64,000 nucleotides of DNA from Nocardioides agariphilus (GCF_015352445.1 NZ_JADKPO010000001.1:124001-188000); one strand, 5' to 3'. Shown: positions 24,471 through 31,899, counted from the first letter of the stretch. The notes: a model not told the origin generated them from the letters alone. Numbers and translations: made by a program.

Positions 24471-25232
24471 TCAGGCCGAGCCGAGCAGCTCCTCGACCAT
24501 CACCACGCCGTCGCCGGAGTCCATCTGGCCGAGGTCCGGAGCGACGTAGGTGTCGTAGAGCGACCGTGTGTAGGCGAAGCGCATCTCGGCGCCCCAGCGC
24601 ACGTACTGGAGGCATCGCTGTTGAAGGGCCGGCGTGTCCGCGCACTCCAGGACGATCTGGTAGCCGCGCTCGCCGTGCACCTCGTCGGAAGTGATGTGGA
24701 GGTCGAAAAACTCGATCTCGTCCTCGGTGAAGCCGTAGGCCTCCCTCAGCGGCACGATCTGCTTCTTGTAGATCGTCGGCACCTGCGACTCCAGGCCCAC
24801 GACGAGCGCGGCCGTCGCGACGGCGAAGTGCTCACGCATCGAGGTCGCGTAGCACCAGCTCTGCAGGCCACGGGTCACGGCGTTCATGTTGTTGGGATCG
24901 ACGATGCGTTCCTTCGTGGTGCCGCAGGCCTCCGCGAAGCGGATCAGCAGGTCGGTGTGGCGGATGTCGGCCAGCTCCTCCTCGTACATGTTCTGCAGGA
25001 GGAAGTCCTTGGCGTCGGTGAAGTGGTCGGGGGTGTTGCTGTAGATGTAGGCCAGGTAGTCCGCGAACGGGCCGACGTAGTGGTAGTGGTTCTCCGCCCA
25101 CCGGGCGAAGTGGTGGCGCTGGAGCTTGCCGTCGGCCCAGGCCTGCGAGAACGACGCGTTGGCGGCCTCGCGGCCCTTGATGGCGTCCTGCAGTGCAGCG
25201 CGGAAGTCGTCGTACGAGAGCAGCTCGGGCAT
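24471..25232 (-). CDS. Heme-oxygenase-like diiron oxidase (PqqC/CADD-like)
   Basis: 253 residues, all-helical, of the heme-oxygenase-like diiron oxidase group. The six metal ligands of this group are in place with CADD-like spacing: E85, H92, E148, H179, D183 and H186 (YEEELADIRH, GLESQ, DLHITSDEVHGE). Known members fragment or hydroxylate amino acids, make terminal alkenes, N-oxygenate amines or build p-aminobenzoate. This one leads an operon with Rieske ferredoxins, a reductase, an aldehyde dehydrogenase, an amidohydrolase and RidA. That suggests an O2-dependent attack on an amine or amide giving an aldehyde. The substrate is unknown. A 13-bp motif shared with the transporter promoter lies 101 bp upstream. 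Confidence 0.9.
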   Translation of the reverse strand: MPELLSYDDFRAALQDAIKGREAANASFSQAWADGKLQRHHFARWAENHYHYVGPFADYLAYIYSNTPDHFTDAKDFLLQNMYEEELADIRHTDLLIRFAEACGTTKERIVDPNNMNAVTRGLQSWCYATSMREHFAVATAALVVGLESQVPTIYKKQIVPLREAYGFTEDEIEFFDLHITSDEVHGERGYQIVLECADTPALQQRCLQYVRWGAEMRFAYTRSLYDTYVAPDLGQMDSGDGVVMVEELLGSA

Positions 25233-25333
25233 GAAGGTCCTCCGTCCAGAAGGTTGGCTGGTGTGACCAGGACGCTATGACCGCGTGCCTCGCGAACCCA
25301 CGGACGATCCGCACACAACCAGCGGTTCATTTC

Positions 25334-25346
25334 GTGCAAGTTGTCC
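25334..25346. promoter_or_regulatory. Shared motif GTGCAAGTTGTCC, copy 2
   Basis: Identical to 15192-15204. It lies between the oxidase operon (minus, start 101 bp away) and the DUF1275 gene (plus, start 38 bp away), mirroring the spacing of copy 1. A TTTC precedes it in both places. Likely a binding site that joins the two outer promoters into one regulon. Confidence 0.5.
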
Positions 25347-25384
25347 AGGGTGCTCATCGCCGGGCGCTGACACCATTCCCTGCC

Positions 25385-26086
25385 GTGACCACGGCTCTGC
25401 GCGACCGGCTCGTCGTGCTCCTCGCCGTCGTGAGCGGGGCCACCGACGCCACCGGCTTCCTCGCCCTCGGGGGCGCCTTCGCGTCGGTGATGACGGGCAA
25501 CATGGTGCTCGTCGGCGTGGCCGTCGGCTCCGGGGACAGAAGCCTGGTCGAGCTGTTGCTCTTCGCGATCGGAGGGTACGTCGCGGGGGCGGCCTTGGGT
25601 GCTCGGGTGGTGGGCACGCCCCAGGAGAGCGACCCGCTGTGGCCTCGGGCGGTGTCGCGGGCGCTGCTCGTGGAGCTGGCGCTCTTCGCCGTCTTCGCGG
25701 TCGCCTGGTGGTCCCTAGGCTCTGATCCGGGCGAGACGTGGGCCGCGGGCCTCCTCGGCCTGACCGCGCTGGCGCTCGGGATCCAGAGCAGTGCGATCCA
25801 GCGGTTCGGGGTACCAGGACTGTCCACCACGTACCTCACGGGGACGCTCACCACGGTCGTGATCAGGCTGGTCGGCCGACAGCCGCTCAGGACCGTGCGG
25901 CACTCCGCCTCGCTCCTGCTCGGACTCGTCGTCGGCGCCGGCGTCGCGGCAGCGCTCGTCACGCTGGCCCGCCCGGCCGCACCGGTGCTGCAGGTGCTCC
26001 TGCTCACGGTCGTGGTCGTCGCTGCCCAGCGTTCCACCCGTGTGCCCGACGCGGTTGCCTCGGACACCCGCAAGTCGGTGCCGTGA
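25385..26086 (+). CDS. DUF1275 (YoaK-like) membrane protein
   Basis: About 233 residues, six hydrophobic segments. LLAVVSGATDATGFLALGGAFASVMTGNMVLVGVAVG is the DUF1275 signature, followed by VLGIQSS-like ALGIQSSAIQRFGVPGLSTTYLTGTLTTVV. The function of the family is unknown. I favour the GTG at 25385, where family homology begins; there is no strong ribosome site. Its stop shares a base with the TerC start (TGATG), so the two are coupled and probably transcribed from the same divergent promoter region as the oxidase operon. Confidence 0.85.
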   Translation: MTTALRDRLVVLLAVVSGATDATGFLALGGAFASVMTGNMVLVGVAVGSGDRSLVELLLFAIGGYVAGAALGARVVGTPQESDPLWPRAVSRALLVELALFAVFAVAWWSLGSDPGETWAAGLLGLTALALGIQSSAIQRFGVPGLSTTYLTGTLTTVVIRLVGRQPLRTVRHSASLLLGLVVGAGVAAALVTLARPAAPVLQVLLLTVVVVAAQRSTRVPDAVASDTRKSVP

Positions 26087-27075
26087 TGCACACCGCCGTC
26101 GCGCCGCAGGTGTGGGTCGCGACGGTCCTTCTGCTCGCAGGGCTGGTCACCCTCGACCTGGTCATGCTCGCTCGACGCCCAGGATCCCTCACTCTCGCCC
26201 ACTCGGTCCGGTGGGTGATCGCCTACGTCCTCGCCGCCGTCCTGTTCGGGGTGGCGCTCGCGACGTGGGGGCCGCCCGACACCGGCACCGAGTTCTTCGC
26301 CGGCTACGTGACGGAGTACAGCCTCAGCGTCGACAACCTGTTCGTCTTCCTGCTCATCATGGCCAAGTTCGACGTACCCGCGAACGCGCAGGACAAGGTG
26401 CTGCTGATCGGAATCGTCTTCTCGATGCTGTTGCGAGGCACCTTCATCACCGGCGGCTCGGTCCTGGTCTCGGCGGCCTCCTGGTCCTTCCTGGTGTTCG
26501 GACTGCTGCTCATCTACACCGCGATCGGCCTGCTACGGGGGGACGACGGCCCCGACGAGTACGAGGAGTTCCGACTCCTGCGGGCGCTTCGGCGCGCCGT
26601 TCCGATCTCGGACACCTACGACGCCGACCGGCTCCGGGTGACGGTGGCTGGCGCAACGATGTGGAGCCCGATCGTCGTGGCGGTCGGGGCAATCGCTCTC
26701 GCTGACGTGGTCTTCGCCCTCGACTCCATCCCGGCCATCTTCGGACTCACCCGCGACCCCTATGTGATCCTGTCCGCCAACGCCTTCGCCCTGCTCGGGC
26801 TCCGGCAGTTGTTCTTCCTCGTCGAGGGTTTGCTCGACCGGCTGGTGTTCCTGTCCTACGGCCTGGCCCTGATCCTGGGCTTTATCGGCCTCAAGCTCGT
26901 GGCCGAGGGCCTGCACGGATCGCACGTGGAACACGTCGGGCCCGTTGAGGTGCCGGTCATCGGTATTGGCCCGTCGTTGATCTTCATCATCGTCGTGCTG
27001 ACGATCGTCTCCGCGGCGAGCCTGCTGAAACGCGTTCCGGCCGAGGCGGACCTGACGGACCTGTCGGAGGACTGA
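26086..27075 (+). CDS. TerC/Alx-family integral membrane protein
   Basis: 329 residues with about nine helices. EYSLSVDNLFVFLLIM and VVFALDSIPAIFGLTRDPYVILSANAFALLGLRQLFFLVEGL hold the conserved acidic residues of the TerC/Alx family. Alx and related proteins export manganese; others are linked to tellurite resistance or to membrane-protein metalation. The ATG overlaps the DUF1275 stop. A metal exporter next to a diiron oxidase operon may be chance or may help keep Mn out of the iron site; this is inference. Confidence 0.9.
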   Translation: MHTAVAPQVWVATVLLLAGLVTLDLVMLARRPGSLTLAHSVRWVIAYVLAAVLFGVALATWGPPDTGTEFFAGYVTEYSLSVDNLFVFLLIMAKFDVPANAQDKVLLIGIVFSMLLRGTFITGGSVLVSAASWSFLVFGLLLIYTAIGLLRGDDGPDEYEEFRLLRALRRAVPISDTYDADRLRVTVAGATMWSPIVVAVGAIALADVVFALDSIPAIFGLTRDPYVILSANAFALLGLRQLFFLVEGLLDRLVFLSYGLALILGFIGLKLVAEGLHGSHVEHVGPVEVPVIGIGPSLIFIIVVLTIVSAASLLKRVPAEADLTDLSED

Positions 27076-27171
27076 GCATCACATCCCCTCGCTCACTGGT
27101 ACCGCAATCAGACCGGGCATCGCCCACTTTGTGGCGGCTTCTGGGAATCGCCGTGAGGACTCAAGCGGCAG

Positions 27172-27199
27172 GCGGCCCTCGGAGCTTTCCGAGGGCCGC
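27172..27199 (+). terminator. Terminator hairpin after the TerC gene
   Basis: Perfect 12-bp stem (27172-27183 with 27188-27199) with a GCTT loop, followed by ATCTATCC, about 97 bp after the TerC stop. No gene is visible between 27076 and 27239. Confidence 0.7.
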
Positions 27200-27239
27200 A
27201 TCTATCCATCGTGGGTTGGCAGGCAGCATCAGGAACGTG

Positions 27240-27650
27240 TCACCACTGGTGCATCGTCCCGTGTGCGAGGTTGTAGTACATGCCGATGTGCGTGTAGAAG
27301 TTCATCGCGCCGAAGAGCACGAACACCACGCCGCCGACGACCCAGGCCCAGATGGCCCAGCGCAGGAGTCCGGGCCTCTCGGTCCACAGGGCGATCGCGA
27401 AGACCAGTGCACCGGCGGCGACGATTCCCCACAGGCCACCGAGGAACAGCGCCTCGAGAAGCGGCAGGTGCCCGAAACGTCCGCTGATCGGTTCCTCCGG
27501 AGGAGCGGCGCCCAGTTGGAAGCGGACAAAGCTGCTGGCAAGGACCGCCATGCCCAGTCCCAGGACGCCGACGAAGATGCCGGCCGGCTTGAGCGAGGCG
27601 AGCGCGGCGGCGTTGGCCTTCTCTACGTCGCCGTCGAAGACCGCTCGATG
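27240..27650 (-). pseudogene. 3' remnant of a membrane-protein gene
   Basis: The frame encodes ...FDGDVEKANAAALASLKPAGIFVGVLGLGMAVLASSF, then LEALFLGGLWGIVAAGALVFAIALW and WAIWAWVVGGVVFVLFGAMNFYTHIG, ending HQW: three or four helices but no proper start for the first part. An ATG at 27551 gives 103 residues if it is still translated. Upstream the reading frame is lost at about 27650, where integrase-like sequence begins in another frame. It looks like the tail of a larger gene joined to an integrase fragment by deletion. The family is not recognised. Confidence 0.6.
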
Positions 27651-27780
27651 ACGCCAGGGTGGCGCCGTCGGCGTAGATCGCGACGGTGCCCGGAGCCTTG
27701 TTCTCCGCGCGCAGCGCGGTCTGCCAGTCGGCGAGTCGGTCGGTGGCGTGGGCAGCGGTCATGGCGGTCAGGTGCGTCAT
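27650..27780 (-). pseudogene. N-terminal fragment of a tyrosine recombinase
   Basis: From ATG 27780 (or 27762) the frame reads MTAAHATDRLADWQTALRAE then NKAPGTVAIYADGATL, the start of a SAM-like core-binding domain of phage-type integrases. Homology stops at about 27650 before any catalytic residue. It sits 157 bp from a partial tRNA-fMet sequence, in the same layout and orientation as the intact integrase (32844-33860) has to the intact tRNA. It is therefore probably the relic of an earlier island at the same site. Confidence 0.6.
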
Positions 27781-27900
27781 GTCGGGACTGCACAGCCAGC
27801 CGGTGTCTGTAGTCGTCACGGGGGTGGGCGTGTAGGTCAGCCGAGGGTGTCCGGGAAACCCGTCACTAAGTGGACACTTGATCAAGTTCGTAAATGCTTT

Positions 27901-27930
27901 CAGGCTCGGAATCCGTAGATTCCGAGCCTG
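27901..27930 (-). terminator. Displaced terminator of the tRNA-fMet locus
   Basis: Perfect 13-bp stem (27901-27913 with 27918-27930), loop CGTA. On the minus strand it directly follows the partial tRNA 3' end, as the hairpin at 34010-34042 follows the intact tRNA. It is probably the terminator that originally followed the tRNA, or one brought by an older element. Confidence 0.65.
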
Positions 27931-27936
27931 AAATTT

Positions 27937-27971
27937 GTAGCGGGGGCAGGATTTGAACCTGCGACCTCTGG
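27937..27971 (-). other. Attachment-site repeat (partial tRNA-fMet 3' end)
   Basis: 35 bp identical to 34047-34081, covering the T arm and acceptor 3' strand of the initiator tRNA. Beyond 27971 identity stops and no tRNA 5' part exists here. This is the far attachment site of the island at 27972-34081. Confidence 0.85.
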
Positions 27972-28425
27972 ATGAAGTCAGCCACATACCCGCGGTTGCT
28001 CGTCAGTGCGCGTTCCTGTGCATCCTTGCTTCCATCACTGGCGAAACAGCACTCTGACGCTGCTTACTCTAGCCCGTCGATCCCCGACACTGAGCGTTAG
28101 TACCTGGCCCGTTTTTGGCCCCGCTCGAATCCTCGTTTTCAGCCATTGACTGCGTGCGTCGGCGCGTGCTTACGGTTCTCCGTTGTGGCAAACGCTGAGC
28201 TCGCGGAGGCCATGGAACGCCTCGGACCTAGCAGCGCGCGCTCGGGCGCAGTCGTTCACGTTCGACTGGACGTCGGGCGCGAAGTCGCCAGTCACGCGTC
28301 GCCGGCACCTACCCGGTGATCGCATCGGCAGTCCGCTGTGCCGTGCCAGACCCGATCGGCCCGGCCGCGACGCTCAGCCTGGTGATGCACGAGCGTTGTG
28401 TCGGCGGTTATGACCTCGGGCCGGA
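27972..28425. other. Gene-poor left end of the island
   Basis: About 450 bp without a convincing gene. A short frame from a GTG at 28185 (44 codons, starting with ANAELAEAMERLG) has codon-like composition but no ribosome site; it could be a gene fragment. I see no strong hairpin or further repeat. Confidence 0.45.
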
Positions 28426-28830
28426 CTATGTCCGGCACAATCTCGCGAGTTGGTGCTCCCACCCGGCGCGGTGCTGCTCGATGCGATTCTCCGGCAGGCC
28501 ACGGTGAGTCAGGACGACCATGGTGTCGTCCCCATCCGGAGTGAGCACTACCTCCACCGTCGAGGCACCGGGCGGGAGCGCGCGGTTGCCATCGATCCCC
28601 CAACTGAACGTGACCCGATGCGGAGGTTCCACAACGAGGTACGTGCCACGACAACGGACGTCGCCCATGACGAGGTCGAACCGCCCACCGGGCAGCGGGT
28701 CGAGCTCCGCCAGGTCGCCGATCCACGTGGTCAGGAGCGCGGGATCGGTGAAGTAGCGGAAGACGACCTCGGGTGCTGCCTGAATGTGCTCGGTCGCGAT
28801 GACGATGCCGTCGTGGACCTCGGCGCTCAC
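28426..28830 (-). CDS. SRPBCC/AHSA1-family protein
   Basis: 134 residues with the START-like AHSA1 pattern: ATEHIQAAPEVVFRYFTDPALLTTWIGDLAELDPLPGGRFDLVMGD, VEPPHRVTFSWGIDG and LTHRGLPENRIEQHRAGWEHQLARL. These helix-grip proteins bind hydrophobic ligands or have chaperone-related roles. The GTG start overlaps the ArsR stop by 4 bp; ArsR-AHSA1 pairs are a common arrangement in actinobacteria in which the regulator controls its ligand-binding partner. Confidence 0.85.
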   Translation of the reverse strand: MSAEVHDGIVIATEHIQAAPEVVFRYFTDPALLTTWIGDLAELDPLPGGRFDLVMGDVRCRGTYLVVEPPHRVTFSWGIDGNRALPPGASTVEVVLTPDGDDTMVVLTHRGLPENRIEQHRAGWEHQLARLCRT

Positions 28831-29180
28831 GCGTCTCTCCCGGAGTCCCTCGGATGCGCCTCCTCGACGGCCCGCTTCAGGCGGGACAGGGCCTCCGGCC
28901 AGAGCTCAGCCAGCAGCCCGCGCACGGACTCCAGCGGCTCCTGGCGGAGCGAGTAGAGCCGTCGGGTGCCGTCGCGGCGTTCCGTGAGCAGGCCGGCAGA
29001 CTTGAGGACGCCGATGTGCTGGCTGACCGCCTGCTGAGTGAGCGTGAAGCTCGCCGCGATCTGTCCGGCAGGCAGCTCCCCGTGCTGGACCAGGCGCAGG
29101 ATCTGTCGGCGATGGGGGTCTGCCAGAGCGCGGAGCACCGCGTCAGGTGTCTCGTTCTTCGACCGCGTTCGTCCGACCAC
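28827..29180 (-). CDS. ArsR-family transcriptional regulator
   Basis: 117 residues: VLRALADPHRRQILRLVQHGELPAGQIAASFTLTQQAVSQHIGVLKSAGLLTERRDGTRRLYSL is a complete ArsR winged helix. No metal-binding cysteines are seen, so it is of the non-metal AHSA1-associated type. GTG start; it follows the SRPBCC gene at 29193 by 12 bp and overlaps the next one, giving a three-gene minus-strand operon. The palindromes at 29673-29695 upstream of the operon are the likely binding site. Confidence 0.9.
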   Translation of the reverse strand: MVGRTRSKNETPDAVLRALADPHRRQILRLVQHGELPAGQIAASFTLTQQAVSQHIGVLKSAGLLTERRDGTRRLYSLRQEPLESVRGLLAELWPEALSRLKRAVEEAHPRDSGRDA

Positions 29181-29192
29181 GGGACCAGCGTC

Positions 29193-29651
29193 TCAGGAAC
29201 CGTAGGGGTGTCCTGAACCCGTCCGCAGGAGCGAGCTGATGCTGGCCATGAAGTGATTCCACCCTGCGACGCAGTCGTCCCAGCACGCGAGCTTTGGCGT
29301 CAGGCCGCGGTGCCGGAAGTGGAGCTGAGCACCCTCTCCGGCGGCACGGACCTCGACCTCGATCGTGGTGCCGAGCCATTCGTGCGTGTGCCCGGTCGGA
29401 GTTGATCCGTCGGCGACGACGGGCTCCCACACTACCCGGCCCGGATCGGTCTGCAGCACGCGCACGGCGTTCTGTCCGTGCTCGCCGAAGCTGATCACGA
29501 GAACCCCGCCGATCTTGCCGTCTCCGGTCGTCGGTCCCCACCAGCGGCTGACGCCCTCCGGCGAGGTGAACAGGGCGATCAGGTCCTCAGGGGCGGCAGG
29601 CAGGTCCAGCACCGCGGTGAAGTCTCCGGCAATGGTCGTGTCAGTCATCAC
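29193..29651 (-). CDS. SRPBCC/AHSA1-family protein
   Basis: 152 residues: FTAVLDLPAAPEDLIALFTSPEGVSRWWGPT, GRVVWEPVVADG, TEIEVEVRAAGEGAQLHFRHRGL-like strand pair and CWDDCVAGWNHFMASISSLL at the C-terminal helix, the AHSA1 layout. It is the first gene of the ArsR operon. Two adjacent ATGs (29651 and 29648) could start it, with GGAG upstream. Ligand unknown. Confidence 0.85.
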   Translation of the reverse strand: MMTDTTIAGDFTAVLDLPAAPEDLIALFTSPEGVSRWWGPTTGDGKIGGVLVISFGEHGQNAVRVLQTDPGRVVWEPVVADGSTPTGHTHEWLGTTIEVEVRAAGEGAQLHFRHRGLTPKLACWDDCVAGWNHFMASISSLLRTGSGHPYGS

Positions 29652-29672
29652 AGCTCCATATCACAGGCAGAC

Positions 29673-29695
29673 ACTTGTACAAGTTATAACTTGTA
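29673..29695. promoter_or_regulatory. Overlapping palindromic operator (ArsR)
   Basis: TACAAGTTATAACTTGTA (29678-29695) is a perfect 18-bp palindrome, and ACTTGTACAAGT (29673-29684) a perfect 12-bp one overlapping it. The site is 22 bp before the first gene of the ArsR operon, is AT-rich against the surrounding DNA, and is the expected autoregulatory operator. Confidence 0.7.
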
Positions 29696-29795
29696 TTAGA
29701 CTGACCCGCGCCCCGTGTGTCAAGAGCGATCACTCCGACGCCCGGGTCAGGGGCGCCGAAGACCCCCAAAAGGCACTTGCTCGTCCTGGATTAAC

Positions 29796-29807
29796 TAATC
29801 TAGATTA
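29796..29807. promoter_or_regulatory. Palindromic operator (MarR), overlapping a leaderless start
   Basis: TAATCTAGATTA is a perfect 12-bp palindrome ending 5 bp before the ATG of the MarR gene. TAATCT can also be read as a -10 hexamer, which would place the transcript start at or next to the ATG. There is no room for a ribosome site, so the mRNA is probably leaderless. Confidence 0.55.
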
Positions 29808-29812
29808 ACCGT

Positions 29813-30250
29813 ATGACGACCTCCGGCGCCGCCGACCTGGCGTCCGACCTCCGCCTTGCCCTAGGCCGCGTCGCGCGCAAGATCCGCCGAATCTATGTAG
29901 ACGCGGCGGAGGGCGTGAGCTTCCTCGAACTGGCCGTGCTCCAGCGACTCGAACGCACCGGGCCTTCCGCACCCGGGACGATCGCTGGCGACGAGGGCGT
30001 CACCTCGGCTGCCGTCGCGGCAACGCTCACCAGCCTCGAACGGGCCGGGCTCGTGCACCGCGCCCGGGACCCGGGCGACCGTCGGCGCGTGATCGTCACG
30101 ATCACCCCTTCCGGTCAGCAGACACTCGAGGCGCGGGAGTCGGCCAGCATCGGCCGGATCGAGGCCGCCCTCTCCCGCTTGACCCGAGGCGAGCGCGAGC
30201 GACTCGCCGCCGCCGTACCGCTGCTTGAAAGGATCGCGACCGAGCTGTGA
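29813..30250 (+). CDS. MarR-family transcriptional regulator
   Basis: 145 residues with the MarR winged helix: FLELAVLQRLERTGPSAPGTIAGDEGVTSAAVAATLTSLERAGLVHRARDPGDRRRVIVTITPSG. The DPxDRR wing motif is exact. It heads a plus-strand operon whose genes overlap by 4 bp each. A palindrome directly over the start suggests autorepression relieved by a small lipophilic ligand, as usual for the family. Confidence 0.91.
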   Translation: MTTSGAADLASDLRLALGRVARKIRRIYVDAAEGVSFLELAVLQRLERTGPSAPGTIAGDEGVTSAAVAATLTSLERAGLVHRARDPGDRRRVIVTITPSGQQTLEARESASIGRIEAALSRLTRGERERLAAAVPLLERIATEL

Positions 30251-30681
30251 ATACCACCTGGTCCCACCCCGACCCCGATGTCCGCGCCTTCCTGGACGAC
30301 TTCGACGAACGCGGAGCCGATCCCGAGGGAGGGTCCGAGCAGCTCTTCGCCCCGACCTTCCTGGCTGCGGACCCGAGCCGGGCCGTCCCTCTCACGACGG
30401 CACAGCTTGCGGGCACGCTGCCGGCTCGCCGGGCGATGTTCGAGGCCGCGGGCGTCGGCGCCGTACGCCGGCAGCGCGCGCAGCAGCTGCGGCTCGACGA
30501 TCGCCACGTCCTCGTCTCGGGCACGTGGATCGCGGACCGGGCCGGAGGTGCGCTCGAGCTGTCCTCGACCCTGCTCCTGCGGTCCGAGCCGGACGGATAC
30601 CGGGTGCTGGTGTACCTGAACCACCACGACGTCTCCGCGCTGCTCACGTCTGTCCTTCCCGGATCGGAGTCCACGCCATGA
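30247..30681 (+). CDS. NTF2/SnoaL-like small protein
   Basis: 144 residues: DPDVRAFLDDFDERGADPEGGSEQLFAPTFLAADPSRAVPLTTAQLAG, LRLDDRHVLVSGTWIADRAGGALELSSTLLLRSEPDGYRVLVYLNHHDV. The cone-shaped NTF2-like fold is inferred from the order of N-terminal helix and strands; sequence identity to named families is not obvious. GTG start overlaps the MarR stop; the stop overlaps the next ATG. Confidence 0.72.
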   Translation: MNTTWSHPDPDVRAFLDDFDERGADPEGGSEQLFAPTFLAADPSRAVPLTTAQLAGTLPARRAMFEAAGVGAVRRQRAQQLRLDDRHVLVSGTWIADRAGGALELSSTLLLRSEPDGYRVLVYLNHHDVSALLTSVLPGSESTP

Positions 30682-31502
30682 CCGACGCATCCCGGACCAC
30701 CGTGCACCGCAGCATCACCGTCCCTCTCGCCCAGGGCGCGGCATTCGCGCTGTTCACCGACGGCATGGATTCGTGGTGGCCACGCGACGGATACTCCATC
30801 GGGCAAGCCCCGTCGCAGCAGTCGTGTCTGGAGGCTTACGAGGGTGGTCGATGGTTCGAGCGCAGCACCGATGGCAGCGAACACGTCTGGGGTCGAGTCC
30901 TGCACTGGCAGCCACCGCACCGCGTCGTGATGAGCTGGCAGATCAGTCCCGATTGGACCGCTGACCTGACGGTGGCTACCGAGGTCGACATCCGTTTCAC
31001 CGACATCGGCGCCGGCGGGACGCGCGTCGACCTCGAACACCGTCACCTCGATCGCTACGGCGACCGACAGGGCGACATGCTGGTCGCTCTCGGTTCACCT
31101 GACGGCTGGCAGGCCGTCCTCGCCGCGTACGCCGCGAAGGTCGCGCCAATCGGCTTCGACCGCCACACCCTGGTGACCCTAATCCTGCGGCCCGACGCAC
31201 CCGAGCTCTCGCCGGCAGAGGCGGAGGCCCTCCAGAACGCGCACCTGGCGCACACGGCGGACCTCGTCGCAGCCGGCCACATCCTCGCAGCAGGACCACC
31301 CGTCGATCCCGACGACGAGCGCCTCAGGGGCATCTCGCTCTGGTCGGTCGACCCGAACACTGCACGCCGGATGTGTGACGAGGACCCTGCAGTCCGAGCC
31401 GGACGGCTCGCCGCTCAGGTCGCGACCTGGATGACCCCGTCGGGGCAGCTCAGATTCGAGCGGGTTCGCGTCCCCCGGTCCATGGCCGAAGTCGAGGGCT
31501 GA
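30678..31502 (+). CDS. AHSA1 (SRPBCC) - YciI-like fusion protein
   Basis: 274 residues. Residues 1-160 are an AHSA1 domain (TVHRSITVPLAQGAAFALFTDGMDSWWPRDGYSIGQ, RVLHWQPPHRVVMSWQISPDW, LGSPDGWQAVLAAYAAKV). Residues about 165-265 form a YciI-like dimeric alpha-beta domain (HTLVTLILRPDAPELSPAEAEALQNAHLAHTADLVAAGHILAAGPPVD, LWSVDPNTARRMCDEDPAVRAGRLAAQVATW). YciI proteins bind or hydrolyse small ring compounds. The fusion of a ligand-binding and a YciI domain, in an operon with a MarR regulator and EthD, suggests handling of a xenobiotic or antibiotic-like compound. Confidence 0.83.
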   Translation: MTDASRTTVHRSITVPLAQGAAFALFTDGMDSWWPRDGYSIGQAPSQQSCLEAYEGGRWFERSTDGSEHVWGRVLHWQPPHRVVMSWQISPDWTADLTVATEVDIRFTDIGAGGTRVDLEHRHLDRYGDRQGDMLVALGSPDGWQAVLAAYAAKVAPIGFDRHTLVTLILRPDAPELSPAEAEALQNAHLAHTADLVAAGHILAAGPPVDPDDERLRGISLWSVDPNTARRMCDEDPAVRAGRLAAQVATWMTPSGQLRFERVRVPRSMAEVEG

Positions 31503-31566
31503 ACGCGCCCGGCTTCAAGCCATCCGGGCCAGCGCGACCCGCCCGCACCAACCAGAGGATTGAGTC

Positions 31567-31899
31567 ATGTTCTGCGCATCGATCGTGTATCCCACCGGGC
31601 TGGACCGCTTCGACGCGGACTACTTCAGTGCCCGGCATATCCCCATGTTCGTCTCATTCCTCGGTGAGAACTGCGCGCGCTACGAGGTGCACCGGCCCTT
31701 GATGCAGCCCGAGGCACCGGACCCACCCTTCGCCGCCGCGGCGTACGTGTGGGTGCATTCGGCCGAGGAATTCGGAGCGGTGCTGGCGAAGCACGGCGAG
31801 GAGATCTATGCCGACATCGAGCGGTTCAGCAGCGGGCAGCCCGTCCGTGCCTGGTCGCTGGTCGTGGACCCGGTGGCTGAAGACCCGACCACCCGATGA
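31567..31899 (+). CDS. EthD-family protein
   Basis: 110 residues: FCASIVYPTGLDRFDADYFSARHIPMFVSFLGENCARYEVHRPLMQP, then AAAYVWVHSAEEFGAVLAKHGEEIYADIERFSSGQPVRAWSLVV. The Y(P)...FD..YF..RHIP start and the C-terminal DIxxFSS..P are EthD features (dimeric alpha-beta barrel). EthD is needed for ethyl tert-butyl ether oxidation; others act on polyketide-like rings. AGAGGA precedes the ATG. It lies 64 bp after the fusion gene and overlaps the truncated ABC gene. Confidence 0.85.
   Translation: MFCASIVYPTGLDRFDADYFSARHIPMFVSFLGENCARYEVHRPLMQPEAPDPPFAAAAYVWVHSAEEFGAVLAKHGEEIYADIERFSSGQPVRAWSLVVDPVAEDPTTR

Noticed and set aside
28183-28413. A short plus-strand gene at the left end of the island
   Set aside because: No ribosome site, no family resemblance and competing frames; kept only as a possible fragment in the description of the interval.
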